Shown here: piece by piece, positions 8,258 through 16,814 of the stretch
Position numbering within the stretch: the first letter of the stretch is position 1
Layout: every line of letters begins with the position of its first letter
From: an uncultured Anderseniella sp.
Lineage (GTDB): Bacteria; Pseudomonadota; Alphaproteobacteria; Rhizobiales; Aestuariivirgaceae
Assembly: GCA_947488295.1 (NCBI GenBank)
Contig: CANKYU010000002.1
Location: forward strand, 124,001 to 188,000
DNA length: 64,000 nt
Direction of reading: 5' to 3'
Notes under the pieces: model-generated
Database searches by the model: none
What the model was told of the DNA's origin: nothing
Seen by the model: the letters and a program-made list of their open reading frames with translations, nothing else
Program-made: the position numbers and the translations under genes

Positions 8258-9316
8258 ATGATGAATATCAAGCAACTGGCCATGGGAACAGCCATGGCAC
8301 TGGTGATGACCGGCGCCGCAAATGCTGAACCGATAACCGTGGTTTCATGGGGCGGCAGCTACGGAGAAGCGCAAGACAAGGCGTTGTTCACCGATGCATC
8401 CAAAAACAGCGGTATCGAAATTGTCCGGGAATCCGGCGCCAGCATGTCGAAAGCCTGCCTGCAGGTTGAGTCAGGTTCGGTAACATGGGACCTGGTGGTC
8501 ACCGGTTCCGGTGGCGCAGCGGCAGCCGCTGCCAAGGGCTGCCTGGAGAAGATCGACTTCGGTGTCGTCGATGTCAGCGATTTCTACAAGAACACTTATA
8601 CCGACTACTGCATCGGTTCCGACGTTTTCGCCACCGTCATGTCCTGGAATACCGACAAGTACGGCGAACCCGGCAGCGATGGCGCGCCCAAATCCTGGGC
8701 GGATTTCTTTGACGTTGAGAAGTTCCCCGGCACCCGTGCCTACCGCGCCAACAATGTGGACGGCGCGCTTGAGCCGGCACTGATGGCGGACGGCGTGCCT
8801 GCCGACAAGGTCTACGAAGTGCTGTCCACCCGGGAAGGCAAGGAGCGGGCAATCAACAAGATCCGCGAACTGAAACCGCATATTGCCGTGTTCTGGGGCT
8901 CCGGCGCGCAACAGGCGCAGTTGATGAAGGATGCCGAAGTGGACATGACCACCGGCTGGAACGGCCGCTTTGACAATGCCAAGAAAGACGGCGCCAAGGT
9001 CGGTTACACCTTCAACCAGGCTTTGCTGGATTATGACTGTTTCGCCATGCCAAAGGGAGCGCCGAACAAGGATACGGCCATGAAGTTCCTGGCGGAAATT
9101 TCCAAGCCTGAATATCAGGCCAACCTGCCGTTCCACATCACTTACGGGCCGACCAACAAAAAGGCCTATGAGCTGACAACGGCACCGAAGGAACTGATCG
9201 AAGCATTGCCGTCGCATCCGAACAATGTACCGAAAATGCTGCCGGTCAGCCTGGACTGGTATGCCGAACATCGCGCAGAAGCACTTGAAATGTACATGGA
9301 ACTTCTGAGCGAATAA
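8258..9316 (+). CDS. ABC transporter substrate-binding protein (polyamine/PotD-like)
   Basis: A 352-residue periplasmic binding protein with a Sec signal (MNIKQLAMGTAMALVMTGAANA, cleavage after residue about 24). The mature protein begins EPITVVSWGGSYGEAQ, the usual start of the PotD-like family for spermidine, putrescine and related cations. An AGGAG ribosome site (GGAGAGGAG) precedes the tandem ATG start; 8258 or 8261 could be used. It is followed by its ATPase and two permeases. Confidence 0.9.
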   Translation: MMNIKQLAMGTAMALVMTGAANAEPITVVSWGGSYGEAQDKALFTDASKNSGIEIVRESGASMSKACLQVESGSVTWDLVVTGSGGAAAAAAKGCLEKIDFGVVDVSDFYKNTYTDYCIGSDVFATVMSWNTDKYGEPGSDGAPKSWADFFDVEKFPGTRAYRANNVDGALEPALMADGVPADKVYEVLSTREGKERAINKIRELKPHIAVFWGSGAQQAQLMKDAEVDMTTGWNGRFDNAKKDGAKVGYTFNQALLDYDCFAMPKGAPNKDTAMKFLAEISKPEYQANLPFHITYGPTNKKAYELTTAPKELIEALPSHPNNVPKMLPVSLDWYAEHRAEALEMYMELLSE

Positions 9317-9380
9317 GCATCAACGTTATCGAGTGCCGGGGGGCGAATGCCGCCCGGCAGTCATTTTTGGGGTTTCTGTT

Positions 9381-10502
9381 TTGGCCGACAATAACAATAA
9401 CGGGTCGCCTGATACGTCCACGGCCCTGCCCATCCATATCAGCAGCCTGACTAAAAAGTACGGCGACCTTTATGCGCTTGATTCCGTCGACCTGGAGATC
9501 AGGAGCGGAGAATTCCTGACACTTCTGGGACCATCCGGTTCAGGCAAGACCACACTGCTAATGGCGATTGCAGGTTTCAACAGACCTGACAGCGGCAGCA
9601 TCCGGTTTGGCGACCAGGAGGTCATTCTCACACCGCCTCACAAACGAAATGTCGGCATGGTGTTTCAAAGCTATGCCCTGTTTCCACACATGTCGGTTGC
9701 CGGCAATATCGGATTTCCGCTGAAACTTCGCGGGGTCAACGCCGCCGAAATCGAAGAGCGGGTCACCGAAGCCCTTGAGACTGTCCAGCTGGCAGGCCTC
9801 GGGGAGCGCGGCATCGATCAATTGTCCGGCGGACAAAGGCAGCGGGTTGCGCTGGCGCGCGCCTTTGTCTTCGGCCCGCGCATCCTTTTGATGGACGAAC
9901 CGCTGTCGGCCCTGGACAAAAAACTCAGGGAACGAATGCAGATCGAGCTCAAGATCCTGCACAGAAAGCTGGGCGTGACGACGGTGTACGTTACCCATGA
10001 TCAGCGCGAAGCCCTGACCATGTCCGACCGTATCGCGGTGATCAATCATGGCAGGCTTGCCCAGGTGGACACACCGGAGGTTATCTACAATCATCCCGCC
10101 AATGCATTCGTTGCAGACTTTATCGGCGAGTCCACCATGCTGCCGCTGGACCTCGATGCTGCCGGCAACCTCACCTACAAGGGCAGCAAGGTCGGCAAGA
10201 CGCCGTCAGGCGATGGCGCCGGTGGCTGGTCACTGGTTGTGCGGCCGGAACACCTGTCCATCATGGCCGGTAAAAAACCCGGCACGGATCAGACCATCGC
10301 GTTCGAGGGAACGGTGATCGAAACGGTTTTTCAGGGCGAGACGGCATTTTCCATCATTGCCATCGATGATGAAACAGAGCTTCAGGTCCGGTTCGCAACC
10401 GGGTCGAAAGCCAAGTCGAGCTACCCGCAATCAGGAGAGCAGGTAACGCTTGGCCTTGCCAGGGACGACGTCATCCTGATCCCTGAGGAAGACCCGCAAT
10501 GA
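9381..10502 (+). CDS. ABC transporter ATP-binding protein (PotA-like)
   Basis: An importer ATPase of about 373 residues. Walker A GPSGSGKTT, Q-loop FQSYALFPHMS, signature LSGGQRQRVALARA, Walker B RILLMDEPLSALD and the H-loop THDQREA are all intact. A C-terminal TOBE domain follows, with WSLVVRPEHL. I prefer the TTG at 9381 with GGGG about ten bases upstream; a GTG at 9333 in the same frame would add 16 residues that do not look like the family. It overlaps the first permease gene by four bases. Confidence 0.9.
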   Translation: MADNNNNGSPDTSTALPIHISSLTKKYGDLYALDSVDLEIRSGEFLTLLGPSGSGKTTLLMAIAGFNRPDSGSIRFGDQEVILTPPHKRNVGMVFQSYALFPHMSVAGNIGFPLKLRGVNAAEIEERVTEALETVQLAGLGERGIDQLSGGQRQRVALARAFVFGPRILLMDEPLSALDKKLRERMQIELKILHRKLGVTTVYVTHDQREALTMSDRIAVINHGRLAQVDTPEVIYNHPANAFVADFIGESTMLPLDLDAAGNLTYKGSKVGKTPSGDGAGGWSLVVRPEHLSIMAGKKPGTDQTIAFEGTVIETVFQGETAFSIIAIDDETELQVRFATGSKAKSSYPQSGEQVTLGLARDDVILIPEEDPQ

Positions 10503-11413
10503 CGGCAATCGGCATTGAGAAAACCGGGCAATCAGAAGCGCCCCTGCACGCAGAAGAGCTGCACCGGCAGCAGGCACGCGAACAATGGACCCTGCTGGGC
10601 CTCGCAGTCCCGGCCCTGATCATCGTCTGCCTGATCATCCTGATCCCCGTTGGATGGCTGTTTTACCTGTCGTTTGTCGGCAACGATGGCGAACTGTCCC
10701 TGCAGCACTATGCCAAGATGGTGCAGTACAAGTCTTATGCGCGGGTGTTCGCGACGACCTTCCAGGTCAGCGTGCTGACAACCGGGATCTGCATTCTCAT
10801 CGGCTATCCGCTGTCGTATTTCCTGGCACTTTTGCCGCCGCGATGGGTCGGCTTTTTCATGCTGGCGGTATTGCTGCCGTTCTGGACATCGCTTCTGGTG
10901 CGCACCTATGCCTGGCTTGTCCTGCTGCAAAAGAACGGACTGCTCAACGATTTTGCCATGCAGGTCGGGTTGTGGGACACACCGGTGAAACTGGTTCACA
11001 ACATGACCGGCACCCTGATCGGCATGGCCCATATCATGCTGCCGTTTCTGGTACTGCCGCTCTACAACGCCATGAAAAAGATCGACCGTGACCTGATGTA
11101 TGCAGCGGGAAACCTCGGCGCGTCTCCGGTCAGTGCCTTCTGGCGGGTGTATTTCCCGCTGTCCCTGCCCGGCATGGTCGCCGGCTCACTGATTGTCTTT
11201 GTCCTGTGCCTGGGGTTCTACGTCACACCCGCTGTTCTCGGCGGCGGACGCGTCATCATGGTGGCGACACAGATTACCGCCATACTGGAAAACCAGTTCG
11301 ACTGGGGCGCGGCCAGTGCGCTTGGCGTTGTCCTGCTGATTGCAACCATGTTGTTTCTGTACATTGCCGGACGCCTGTTCAAGTTCGACGCCGCACTTTT
11401 CGGGAAGAACTGA
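10499..11413 (+). CDS. ABC transporter permease (PotB-like)
   Basis: A 304-residue inner-membrane permease with six predicted membrane segments. The first is at about 35-58 (LLGLAVPALIIVCLIILIP). The EAA loop is visible near residues 200-220 (YAAGNLGASPVSAFWRVYFPLSLPG has the AxxxGA...FxxVxLPL pattern). It is the first of two permeases in the polyamine-type importer and is translationally coupled to the ATPase gene by an ATGA overlap. Confidence 0.9.
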   Translation: MTAIGIEKTGQSEAPLHAEELHRQQAREQWTLLGLAVPALIIVCLIILIPVGWLFYLSFVGNDGELSLQHYAKMVQYKSYARVFATTFQVSVLTTGICILIGYPLSYFLALLPPRWVGFFMLAVLLPFWTSLLVRTYAWLVLLQKNGLLNDFAMQVGLWDTPVKLVHNMTGTLIGMAHIMLPFLVLPLYNAMKKIDRDLMYAAGNLGASPVSAFWRVYFPLSLPGMVAGSLIVFVLCLGFYVTPAVLGGGRVIMVATQITAILENQFDWGAASALGVVLLIATMLFLYIAGRLFKFDAALFGKN

Positions 11414-11414
11414 G

Positions 11415-12230
11415 ATGAGTTGGTGGAGCAGCCCAGCCTCGGATACCCAGGTCACTCACGGCGACCGGTTCTGGCTATACGTCGTGGCGTCGGTCATCAT
11501 GCTGCTGCTGGTGTTGCCGACATTCATCGTCATTCCGATGTCGTTTTCCGATTCCCAGTATCTTGAATTTCCACCTGAAAACTGGTCAAGCCGCTGGTAC
11601 GAGGTCTATTTCGGGTCGACAAAATGGATGCGGGCCACCGCGACATCTGTTCAGGTCGGCATCATCACCATGCTGGTTGCGACACCGCTTGGCACGATGG
11701 CGGCCTATGCGCTCTTCGTGTCCGGCCACAGGGCAACCAGGGCCCTGTTCCTGTTCCTGATCACGCCAATGATCGTGCCGGTGATCCTGATTGCCATAGG
11801 GGTTTTTTACGCCTACGGGCGCGCAGGCCTGAACAACACCATTACCGGCCTTGTCCTGGCGCATACGGCAATGGCCATACCACTGGTGATGATCGTGATC
11901 ACCGCCTCGCTGCGCTCTTATGACCTGAACCAGGAACGCGTTGCACGAAGCCTTGGGGCTACACGGGTCAAGGCGTTTTTCCTGATCACCCTGCCGCAGA
12001 TCAGGTTCTCCGTCATAACCGCCGCCCTGCTGTCATTCCTGACATCATTTGATGAAGTGATTATCGCGATTTTTGTTTCAGGCGGTGTCAATGCCACGCT
12101 TACCAAGCACATGTTCAGCGCCCTGCGCGATTTCATCGATCCGACGATTGCGGCAATCTCGACGATCATGGTGCTGGTCTCGACAGTGCTCCTGCTGATG
12201 ACACAGTTCATAGGCGCCAGGGAAAAGTAG
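11415..12230 (+). CDS. ABC transporter permease (PotC-like)
   Basis: The ATG at 11415 lies one base after the stop of the first permease gene and gives 271 residues; the longer upstream frame overlaps the PotB-like gene and is unlikely. Six membrane segments are predicted. The EAA loop appears as ARSLGATRVKAFFLITLPQIR. Together with the three preceding genes it forms a complete type I importer. No terminator with a T-run was seen in the 23 bases before the convergent gene. Confidence 0.9.
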   Translation: MSWWSSPASDTQVTHGDRFWLYVVASVIMLLLVLPTFIVIPMSFSDSQYLEFPPENWSSRWYEVYFGSTKWMRATATSVQVGIITMLVATPLGTMAAYALFVSGHRATRALFLFLITPMIVPVILIAIGVFYAYGRAGLNNTITGLVLAHTAMAIPLVMIVITASLRSYDLNQERVARSLGATRVKAFFLITLPQIRFSVITAALLSFLTSFDEVIIAIFVSGGVNATLTKHMFSALRDFIDPTIAAISTIMVLVSTVLLLMTQFIGAREK

Positions 12231-12253
12231 AGCGTCATCTTCGGATCTGGAGG

Positions 12254-12601
12254 TCAGTAGGCCTTGCCCTGATCCTGCCAGATCTTGTGCACCTGGTCCC
12301 AGTCCGGCGGCTTGTCGGTGACATATCCAAAGGTTTTGCCCGTAGCGATGTCCGGAAATGCCCTGATCGCGCGCCGGTGTGCGCCACGGTACAGGAAACG
12401 CCGCATGGCCGTTTCGCTTTCCCACACGGACAAGGTATGGCGGATACCGTTTATGGTTCGCGCGTCCGCCGAGATATTTCCGTCAGACCGCTTTGCCTGC
12501 GCCATCGAGGCAAACGCATGGCGCCAGAACCGAAGTTCCTGCCAGACGCTGTTGACGCGCAACCCGGTGATCGAAACATAGACTTGGTTTGCAGGGTTCA
12601 T
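12254..12601 (-). CDS. Small conserved-type protein, possible ferredoxin-like (ABM-type) fold
   Basis: A 115-residue protein if started at the ATG at 12601; a GTG at 12625 would add eight residues and overlap the palindrome there. The text (VSITGLRVNSVWQELRFWRHA, then TINGIRHTLSVWESETAMRRF) resembles heme-degrading or monooxygenase-like dimeric alpha/beta-barrel proteins that carry a W..E..M..F pattern. No catalytic residue can be named. It is convergent with the ABC importer operon. Confidence 0.6.
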   Translation of the reverse strand: MNPANQVYVSITGLRVNSVWQELRFWRHAFASMAQAKRSDGNISADARTINGIRHTLSVWESETAMRRFLYRGAHRRAIRAFPDIATGKTFGYVTDKPPDWDQVHKIWQDQGKAY

Positions 12602-12618
12602 CGGTCCGCCATCGCTGG

Positions 12619-12634
12619 CTGTCACGGGTGACAG
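12619..12634. promoter_or_regulatory. Perfect palindrome upstream of the small ABM-like gene
   Basis: CTGTCAC-GG-GTGACAG, a 7-2-7 perfect inverted repeat 17 bases upstream of the preferred start of the 12254-12601 gene. The position fits an operator for a dimeric regulator. The regulator is unknown. Confidence 0.4.
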
Positions 12635-12877
12635 TCAGACAGGCTACGGCACGATACATGCCCCGGTTCAGTTCGTTAAGCGGTAAGTGGTCAGGCTTCA
12701 GAATGTTCATTCCGCTGTTGGTGAGCAGATAGCATGATCCAGACACAGTGAAATGGACTTGTGCCTAAATGCCTCTACAGCCCGTGTCATGATGAGAAAA
12801 ACGGTTGCTGACCACCGGATGACGGGAATAGCATCTGAGGTCTTGAACAAGCGCATTTACTGCAGGAGTACAGTTGC

Positions 12878-13201
12878 ATGATCGAAGGCTGGCAAGAGGA
12901 AGAAAAGGACGATGCCAGCGGGCGCACGATTTTTGCACGCGAAGTCCCTCACGGACGCCAGGGCCACTATGGAACCCACGATTTCGCGATGCAGCGCGAG
13001 TTCCAGGTTCGAGCAGCAAATGGTGAGATTTTGCTTCAGAAGTCTGGCAGCACGGAAGGAGAATACTGGTGCGGGGTGTTTTTGTTTTTTGTTGAGGGAA
13101 CGGACGGAAAGCGGGTGCGGCTCGACGAATCCAACAAACCGGAGGACAGCTTTTTCGATGTGCCGGACACCCCTGTTCCAGACGACAAGGTCTGGAAATG
13201 A
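12878..13201 (+). CDS. Hypothetical protein, 107 aa
   Basis: I do not recognise this family. The product is small, acidic and soluble, without signal or membrane segments (it starts MIEGWQEEEKDDASG). Aromatic and charged residues alternate in the middle, suggesting a beta-rich fold. It overlaps the next gene by four bases (ATGA), so the two are co-translated and probably act together. Confidence 0.5.
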   Translation: MIEGWQEEEKDDASGRTIFAREVPHGRQGHYGTHDFAMQREFQVRAANGEILLQKSGSTEGEYWCGVFLFFVEGTDGKRVRLDESNKPEDSFFDVPDTPVPDDKVWK

Positions 13202-13668
13202 GCCTGGTTTGTCCTGAATGCGAAAGCCAGTCGTTCAGTGTTGTTGACAGTGTGGAATGCGGACCCGGTCAGTTCGCAGACGAAAGCACCATCCAGCGCG
13301 CCTACTGCGCAGAATGTGATACCTGCTTTTTATGCACCTATACGGAAAGCCGCAGTTTTAACCCCGATCGCGACGACAAAGTCACGCACCTGGCATTTGT
13401 GGCCAATCGTGGCTTGTGGGAAGGCAGTGCGGGCATTTTCCAGACGCCGAGCAGCAAAATCTCTTCGCGCACCAGGATCACGCTGGCGATGCGTGTCTTG
13501 ACGGAAACCCGGGACCATGGCGTGACCGGGAAAACCATTGCGTACTCGAGAGCTTCTGTTCAGGAGCAAAAACCGCTCAGTGATCCGGTAGAGAACAGTC
13601 ATCCGGCAAACAGTGGTATCGCCGCCTGGTTCGACAAGCTGCTGGGCGTGTTTCGAACTGAACGCTAA
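13198..13668 (+). CDS. Hypothetical zinc-ribbon protein, 156 aa
   Basis: Unrecognised beyond its metal site. CPEC at residues 5-8 and CAEC with a further C (AYCAECDTCFLC) at about 39-49 form a zinc-ribbon-like pair of CxxC knuckles in the first 50 residues. The rest is basic and polar, ending in an FDKLLGVF helix. It is translationally coupled to the preceding 107-residue protein. It could be a nucleic-acid- or partner-binding adaptor, but nothing decides this. Confidence 0.5.
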   Translation: MSLVCPECESQSFSVVDSVECGPGQFADESTIQRAYCAECDTCFLCTYTESRSFNPDRDDKVTHLAFVANRGLWEGSAGIFQTPSSKISSRTRITLAMRVLTETRDHGVTGKTIAYSRASVQEQKPLSDPVENSHPANSGIAAWFDKLLGVFRTER

Positions 13669-13826
13669 CCGGGATGTACCAGTTATGCAGGTCACAAAAG
13701 CTGATTTGCGCATCCAGAATACGGGCGTGTACTGTCTGGCGGAACACAGATGCTGCTTCAGTGAACTGCCCTGCGCGATCCAGTTTCGTGAATAACCGGC
13801 AGCGATTGGCTCGCTGCCGATTTGCT

Positions 13827-15350
13827 TCATTGTGATGATACCGCGCGCAATGTCCCATAGTTTTCCATTGAACGCCGATCACTGTCTGATCGTACAACCT
13901 GTGGACGTTTTCCTGTGATGGTGTCCAGACAACCGTGAATGTCCGCATGCAGGAAGAGAAAACCGGCATTGAGAACCTTCTCCGGCAGCACCTTCTGTCC
14001 GCCCAACAGGGCTTCGCGGGCAAGATCACCCAGGGCGAATTCCAGCAGCCGGGCCGGAATACGGAAAACGGCAGGCCGGTTCAGACTGGCGGCCAGCGCC
14101 CGGGTAAAGACCTCGTTGGTGACCGGGTTGGGTGCCGTTGCGTTCACCGGACCGGCAATCTGCGGGTTGGCAATGACAAACGCGATCATGCGCACGACAT
14201 CGTCAAGCGCAATCCATGACATCCAGTGTTTGCCGCGCCCCATCGGGCCGCCGAGACCGAACTCGAACGGTGTCAGCAGCCGGGCCAGCATGCCGCCCTC
14301 GACACCCAGCACCAGGCCGGTCCGCAAGGTCACCACCCGCACGCCCAGTTGCCTGGCAGCGGCGGCTTCTCGTTCCCAGCAGGCGCATACCTCGTGCACG
14401 AAGCAGTCATGCGGTCGTGCTTCCTCGGTGAGATCCTCGTTATCATGCAAGCCGTACCAGCCAATCGCAGAGCCGCTGATGAGGCATTCAGGCTTGCTGT
14501 CGAGACGCGTGATGAGCTTGACAAGCTGCCTTGTAACATCCACCCGGGACGCGATGATTTCAGCCCTCTTTTCCACGCTCCAGGGGCTGTTTGCAACCGG
14601 ATCGCCGGCAAGATTGATGACCGCGTCAAACCGTTCGTCATCCGGTATCCGGTCCAGGTCAGTGATCACGCGTATCGGGCCGGCAAGGTCTTCGGCATGG
14701 GACCTGTCGCGGGTCAGGACGGTCACCTGATGGCCGCCTGCAACCAGGGCTGCCACAAGCCGTGTGCCGATAAAACCGGTGCCCCCGGTGATCAGAACTC
14801 TTTTGCACCCGGTCAGACCGGATACCAGACGCCGTGCGTCCGGCAGGAGCAGGCGATCACTGCGCGCAGCCGCCAGGAGATCGCGGATGCCGAAGATGAA
14901 CACGCCGAGCGCAGAAGCACTGGCAAAAACACTCCACCAGCCATAATGGGTTGCAACAATGGCAGTGTCGCGCAGTGCCCAGTCATGAAGATAGGGCGCT
15001 GCCAGTGCCAGTATGGCGCCATAATTGAGGGCCAGCAGCGTGTGGTTGATACGCTCGGTTGCGGGCAGTTTGCGGGTCAGGTCTTCCTCGACGAAATCCC
15101 ACAAGGTGATCAGCACTTCCACAGCCAGGATTGCCACCAGCGCAATCGTGAAAGCCCCGTGCGGCTCGAACCAGCCGAAGCACAGGAAGATCGCGGCGTA
15201 GAATATATTGCGCACGCCGTGCAATCGCAGTTCGTTTTTCTGCGACGCCCGCCATGCCAGCCGCTCGGTGCCTTCATGATGATACAGAGTGTCGAAAGCG
15301 CCCATGAAGACCTGGACGGCGATCAGGGTCCATAAGATGGAATTGTCCAT
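13827..15350 (-). CDS. TIGR01777-type NAD-dependent epimerase fused to N-terminal membrane domain
   Basis: From the ATG at 15350 the product has 507 residues. The first 155 residues form about four membrane segments (LWTLIAVQVFMGAFDTLYHH onward), a DoxX/CCQ-like domain. The rest is a short-chain epimerase: VLITGGTGFIGTRLVAAL with the Rossmann GxxGxxG at about 185, then SGSAIGWYG and a C-terminal part typical of TIGR01777/YfcH (SLNRPAVFRIPARLLEFALG). It starts four bases after the DUF4166 stop, so both are in one operon. The membrane fusion is seen in some alphaproteobacteria. Substrate unknown. Confidence 0.82.
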   Translation of the reverse strand: MDNSILWTLIAVQVFMGAFDTLYHHEGTERLAWRASQKNELRLHGVRNIFYAAIFLCFGWFEPHGAFTIALVAILAVEVLITLWDFVEEDLTRKLPATERINHTLLALNYGAILALAAPYLHDWALRDTAIVATHYGWWSVFASASALGVFIFGIRDLLAAARSDRLLLPDARRLVSGLTGCKRVLITGGTGFIGTRLVAALVAGGHQVTVLTRDRSHAEDLAGPIRVITDLDRIPDDERFDAVINLAGDPVANSPWSVEKRAEIIASRVDVTRQLVKLITRLDSKPECLISGSAIGWYGLHDNEDLTEEARPHDCFVHEVCACWEREAAAARQLGVRVVTLRTGLVLGVEGGMLARLLTPFEFGLGGPMGRGKHWMSWIALDDVVRMIAFVIANPQIAGPVNATAPNPVTNEVFTRALAASLNRPAVFRIPARLLEFALGDLAREALLGGQKVLPEKVLNAGFLFLHADIHGCLDTITGKRPQVVRSDSDRRSMENYGTLRAVSSQ

Positions 15351-15354
15351 GTGT

Positions 15355-16029
15355 TTACTCCTTTGTGTCTCTGAAAACGGCTTCCTGCCGGACAAGGTTT
15401 CCGAACCAATGGCTGCGCAGTGACAGGCTGAAGGTGAACCGGCCGTTCCCCATCTCATGGTGGCCGATGACCAGAGCGCCGGGGCTCAGCCAGCGCGGCA
15501 GGCGCAGGCGAAGGCCAAGAAACTGCAGGAAATAGTGATCACTCCTGAACAGCAGGGCTGTCGGCGTTGCCTCGACCGTCAACGCCATGCCGATGCCGAA
15601 ACCGATGTACTCTTCAAGCCCGGTTGGACCGTTGAATCGCTTTGAACTGTGAATCGTCTGCGGAAAGGCGCCCCGGCGCCCGTACTGGCGGATCCAGAAC
15701 TGGCCATTGCTGGCGACATCTTCGGTCACCACCACCGCCGCCGGATGGCCAACCGACCTGATGTCATAGGGCAAGGGCGCCCCAACCAGCCGGGCAGCGT
15801 GGGCGAGACAAAACCCGAGCCAGCTCATCTGCATGCGGGTTACCACGCCGTGATAGGCGATGCTGTTGCCCTGCCGCAGCCGCTTGCTGAACCGGGTGCG
15901 GATTGCATCCGGCAGCGTGTCCCACGTGAGGGGTCCCAGGAGGTCGCGAAATCGCCCGTCAAAAACCTCGTCACAGGCTTGCGGGACGGGTGTCGCGATG
16001 CGGGGTTTTCTGAGTTGTGTCAATCTCAT
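15355..16029 (-). CDS. DUF4166 domain protein
   Basis: A 224-residue protein matching the DUF4166 layout: HGVVTRMQMSWLGFCLAHAARLVGAPLP in the first half, then RSDHYFLQFLGLRLRLPRWL and HHEMGNGRFTFSLSLRSHWFG near the end. The family often occurs with TIGR01777-type epimerases, as here. Function unknown; lipid-related roles are proposed only from context. Upstream is the 26-base palindrome at 16065-16090, and the GbsR-type regulator is encoded next. Confidence 0.82.
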   Translation of the reverse strand: MRLTQLRKPRIATPVPQACDEVFDGRFRDLLGPLTWDTLPDAIRTRFSKRLRQGNSIAYHGVVTRMQMSWLGFCLAHAARLVGAPLPYDIRSVGHPAAVVVTEDVASNGQFWIRQYGRRGAFPQTIHSSKRFNGPTGLEEYIGFGIGMALTVEATPTALLFRSDHYFLQFLGLRLRLPRWLSPGALVIGHHEMGNGRFTFSLSLRSHWFGNLVRQEAVFRDTKE

Positions 16030-16064
16030 TTCCTGCTCCTTGCGAGCAATTTTCTTTTAAGTCA

Positions 16065-16090
16065 GTTATTTCTGTATAAACAGAAATAAC
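16065..16090. promoter_or_regulatory. 26-base inverted repeat in DUF4166 promoter
   Basis: GTTATTTCTGT-ATAA-ACAGAAATAAC, a perfect 11-4-11 inverted repeat 35 bases upstream of the DUF4166 start. Its core TTCTGT-N4-ACAGAA is repeated exactly at 16667-16682 over the start of the regulator gene. This strongly suggests an operator for that regulator. Confidence 0.7.
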
Positions 16091-16114
16091 AAGACAAATA
16101 AAAAGCCGCCCTGG

Positions 16115-16675
16115 CTACTGCGTCTTCTTTCCGGTGAACTTCAACACCGAGAGAACCTTGTCCCCCATTTTCATCAACCTTTTCAGCTGTGACTTGGGAA
16201 CACCCAGCATCTGCACATACCAGCGATTTGTCGTATCCATGAACTGCTGCATATCGCGCAGGCGCTCAAGGACCACCGGATCGATCGCGGTTTCCGCTTC
16301 AGCCTTTGCGACACACTCGTCCAGTGCGGCGGCGGCCGGATCGATCTCGCGCTCCTTGCGGCCCTGGGCGATCCGCATCGCCATTTCCCAAACATCGGTT
16401 TCAGCCTCGAAGTGCTCACGCCGTTCACCCTGGATCGGCACCCGGCGGATCAGCTTCCAGGAGACCAGTTCTTTCAGCGAATTCGAAACATTGGAGCGGG
16501 CAATGCCGAGCGTGTCGGAAATCTGCTCGGCATTGAGCGGCCTAGTGCTCAGGAACAGCAAGGCATGGATCTGCGCGACAGAGCGATTGACGCCCCATTG
16601 CCCGCCCATGTCGCCCCAATAGAGAATGAACTGGTCAACAGCCTTGCTGGTGTTTATTTCTTTTAATTCTGTCAT
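16115..16675 (-). CDS. GbsR/MarR-family transcriptional regulator
   Basis: A 186-residue regulator. The winged-helix region runs from about residue 25 to 95 (SVAQIHALLFLSTRPLNAEQI, then GIARSNVSNSLKELVSWKLI), followed by a helical dimerisation tail. Length and text fit the GbsR-like branch of MarR. The gene lies upstream of the DUF4166/epimerase operon on the same strand. Palindromes with the same half-sites cover its own start and the operon promoter. Inference: an autoregulated repressor of both. Confidence 0.88.
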   Translation of the reverse strand: MTELKEINTSKAVDQFILYWGDMGGQWGVNRSVAQIHALLFLSTRPLNAEQISDTLGIARSNVSNSLKELVSWKLIRRVPIQGERREHFEAETDVWEMAMRIAQGRKEREIDPAAAALDECVAKAEAETAIDPVVLERLRDMQQFMDTTNRWYVQMLGVPKSQLKRLMKMGDKVLSVLKFTGKKTQ

Positions 16676-16682
16676 GACAGAA
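16667..16682. promoter_or_regulatory. Palindromic operator over the GbsR-type regulator start
   Basis: TTCTGTCATGACAGAA is a perfect 16-base palindrome that includes the start codon region of the regulator (ATG read on the minus strand at 16675-16673). The half-sites equal those at 16065-16090. Binding there would block translation initiation or transcription of the regulator gene, fitting autorepression. Confidence 0.65.
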
Positions 16683-16814
16683 ATTTATGACACCCGCTTG
16701 TAAATGTCAAGCCTGCAGGAGCAAATTGCACCTGCACCACACATGGGGCTGCTACATTACGGTTACCGGCAAAGACCCTAGACTGCACCGTACGCCCACA
16801 TTATCGTCCCGCCC

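Noticed and set aside
7019..8275. Long antisense open frame under the amine oxidoreductase
   Set aside because: It lies wholly opposite a clear flavoprotein gene in GC-rich DNA and its translation has no recognisable domain.
14226..15335. 369-codon plus-strand frame opposite the epimerase gene
   Set aside because: The minus-strand epimerase has strong family motifs; the opposite frame is an expected GC-rich shadow.
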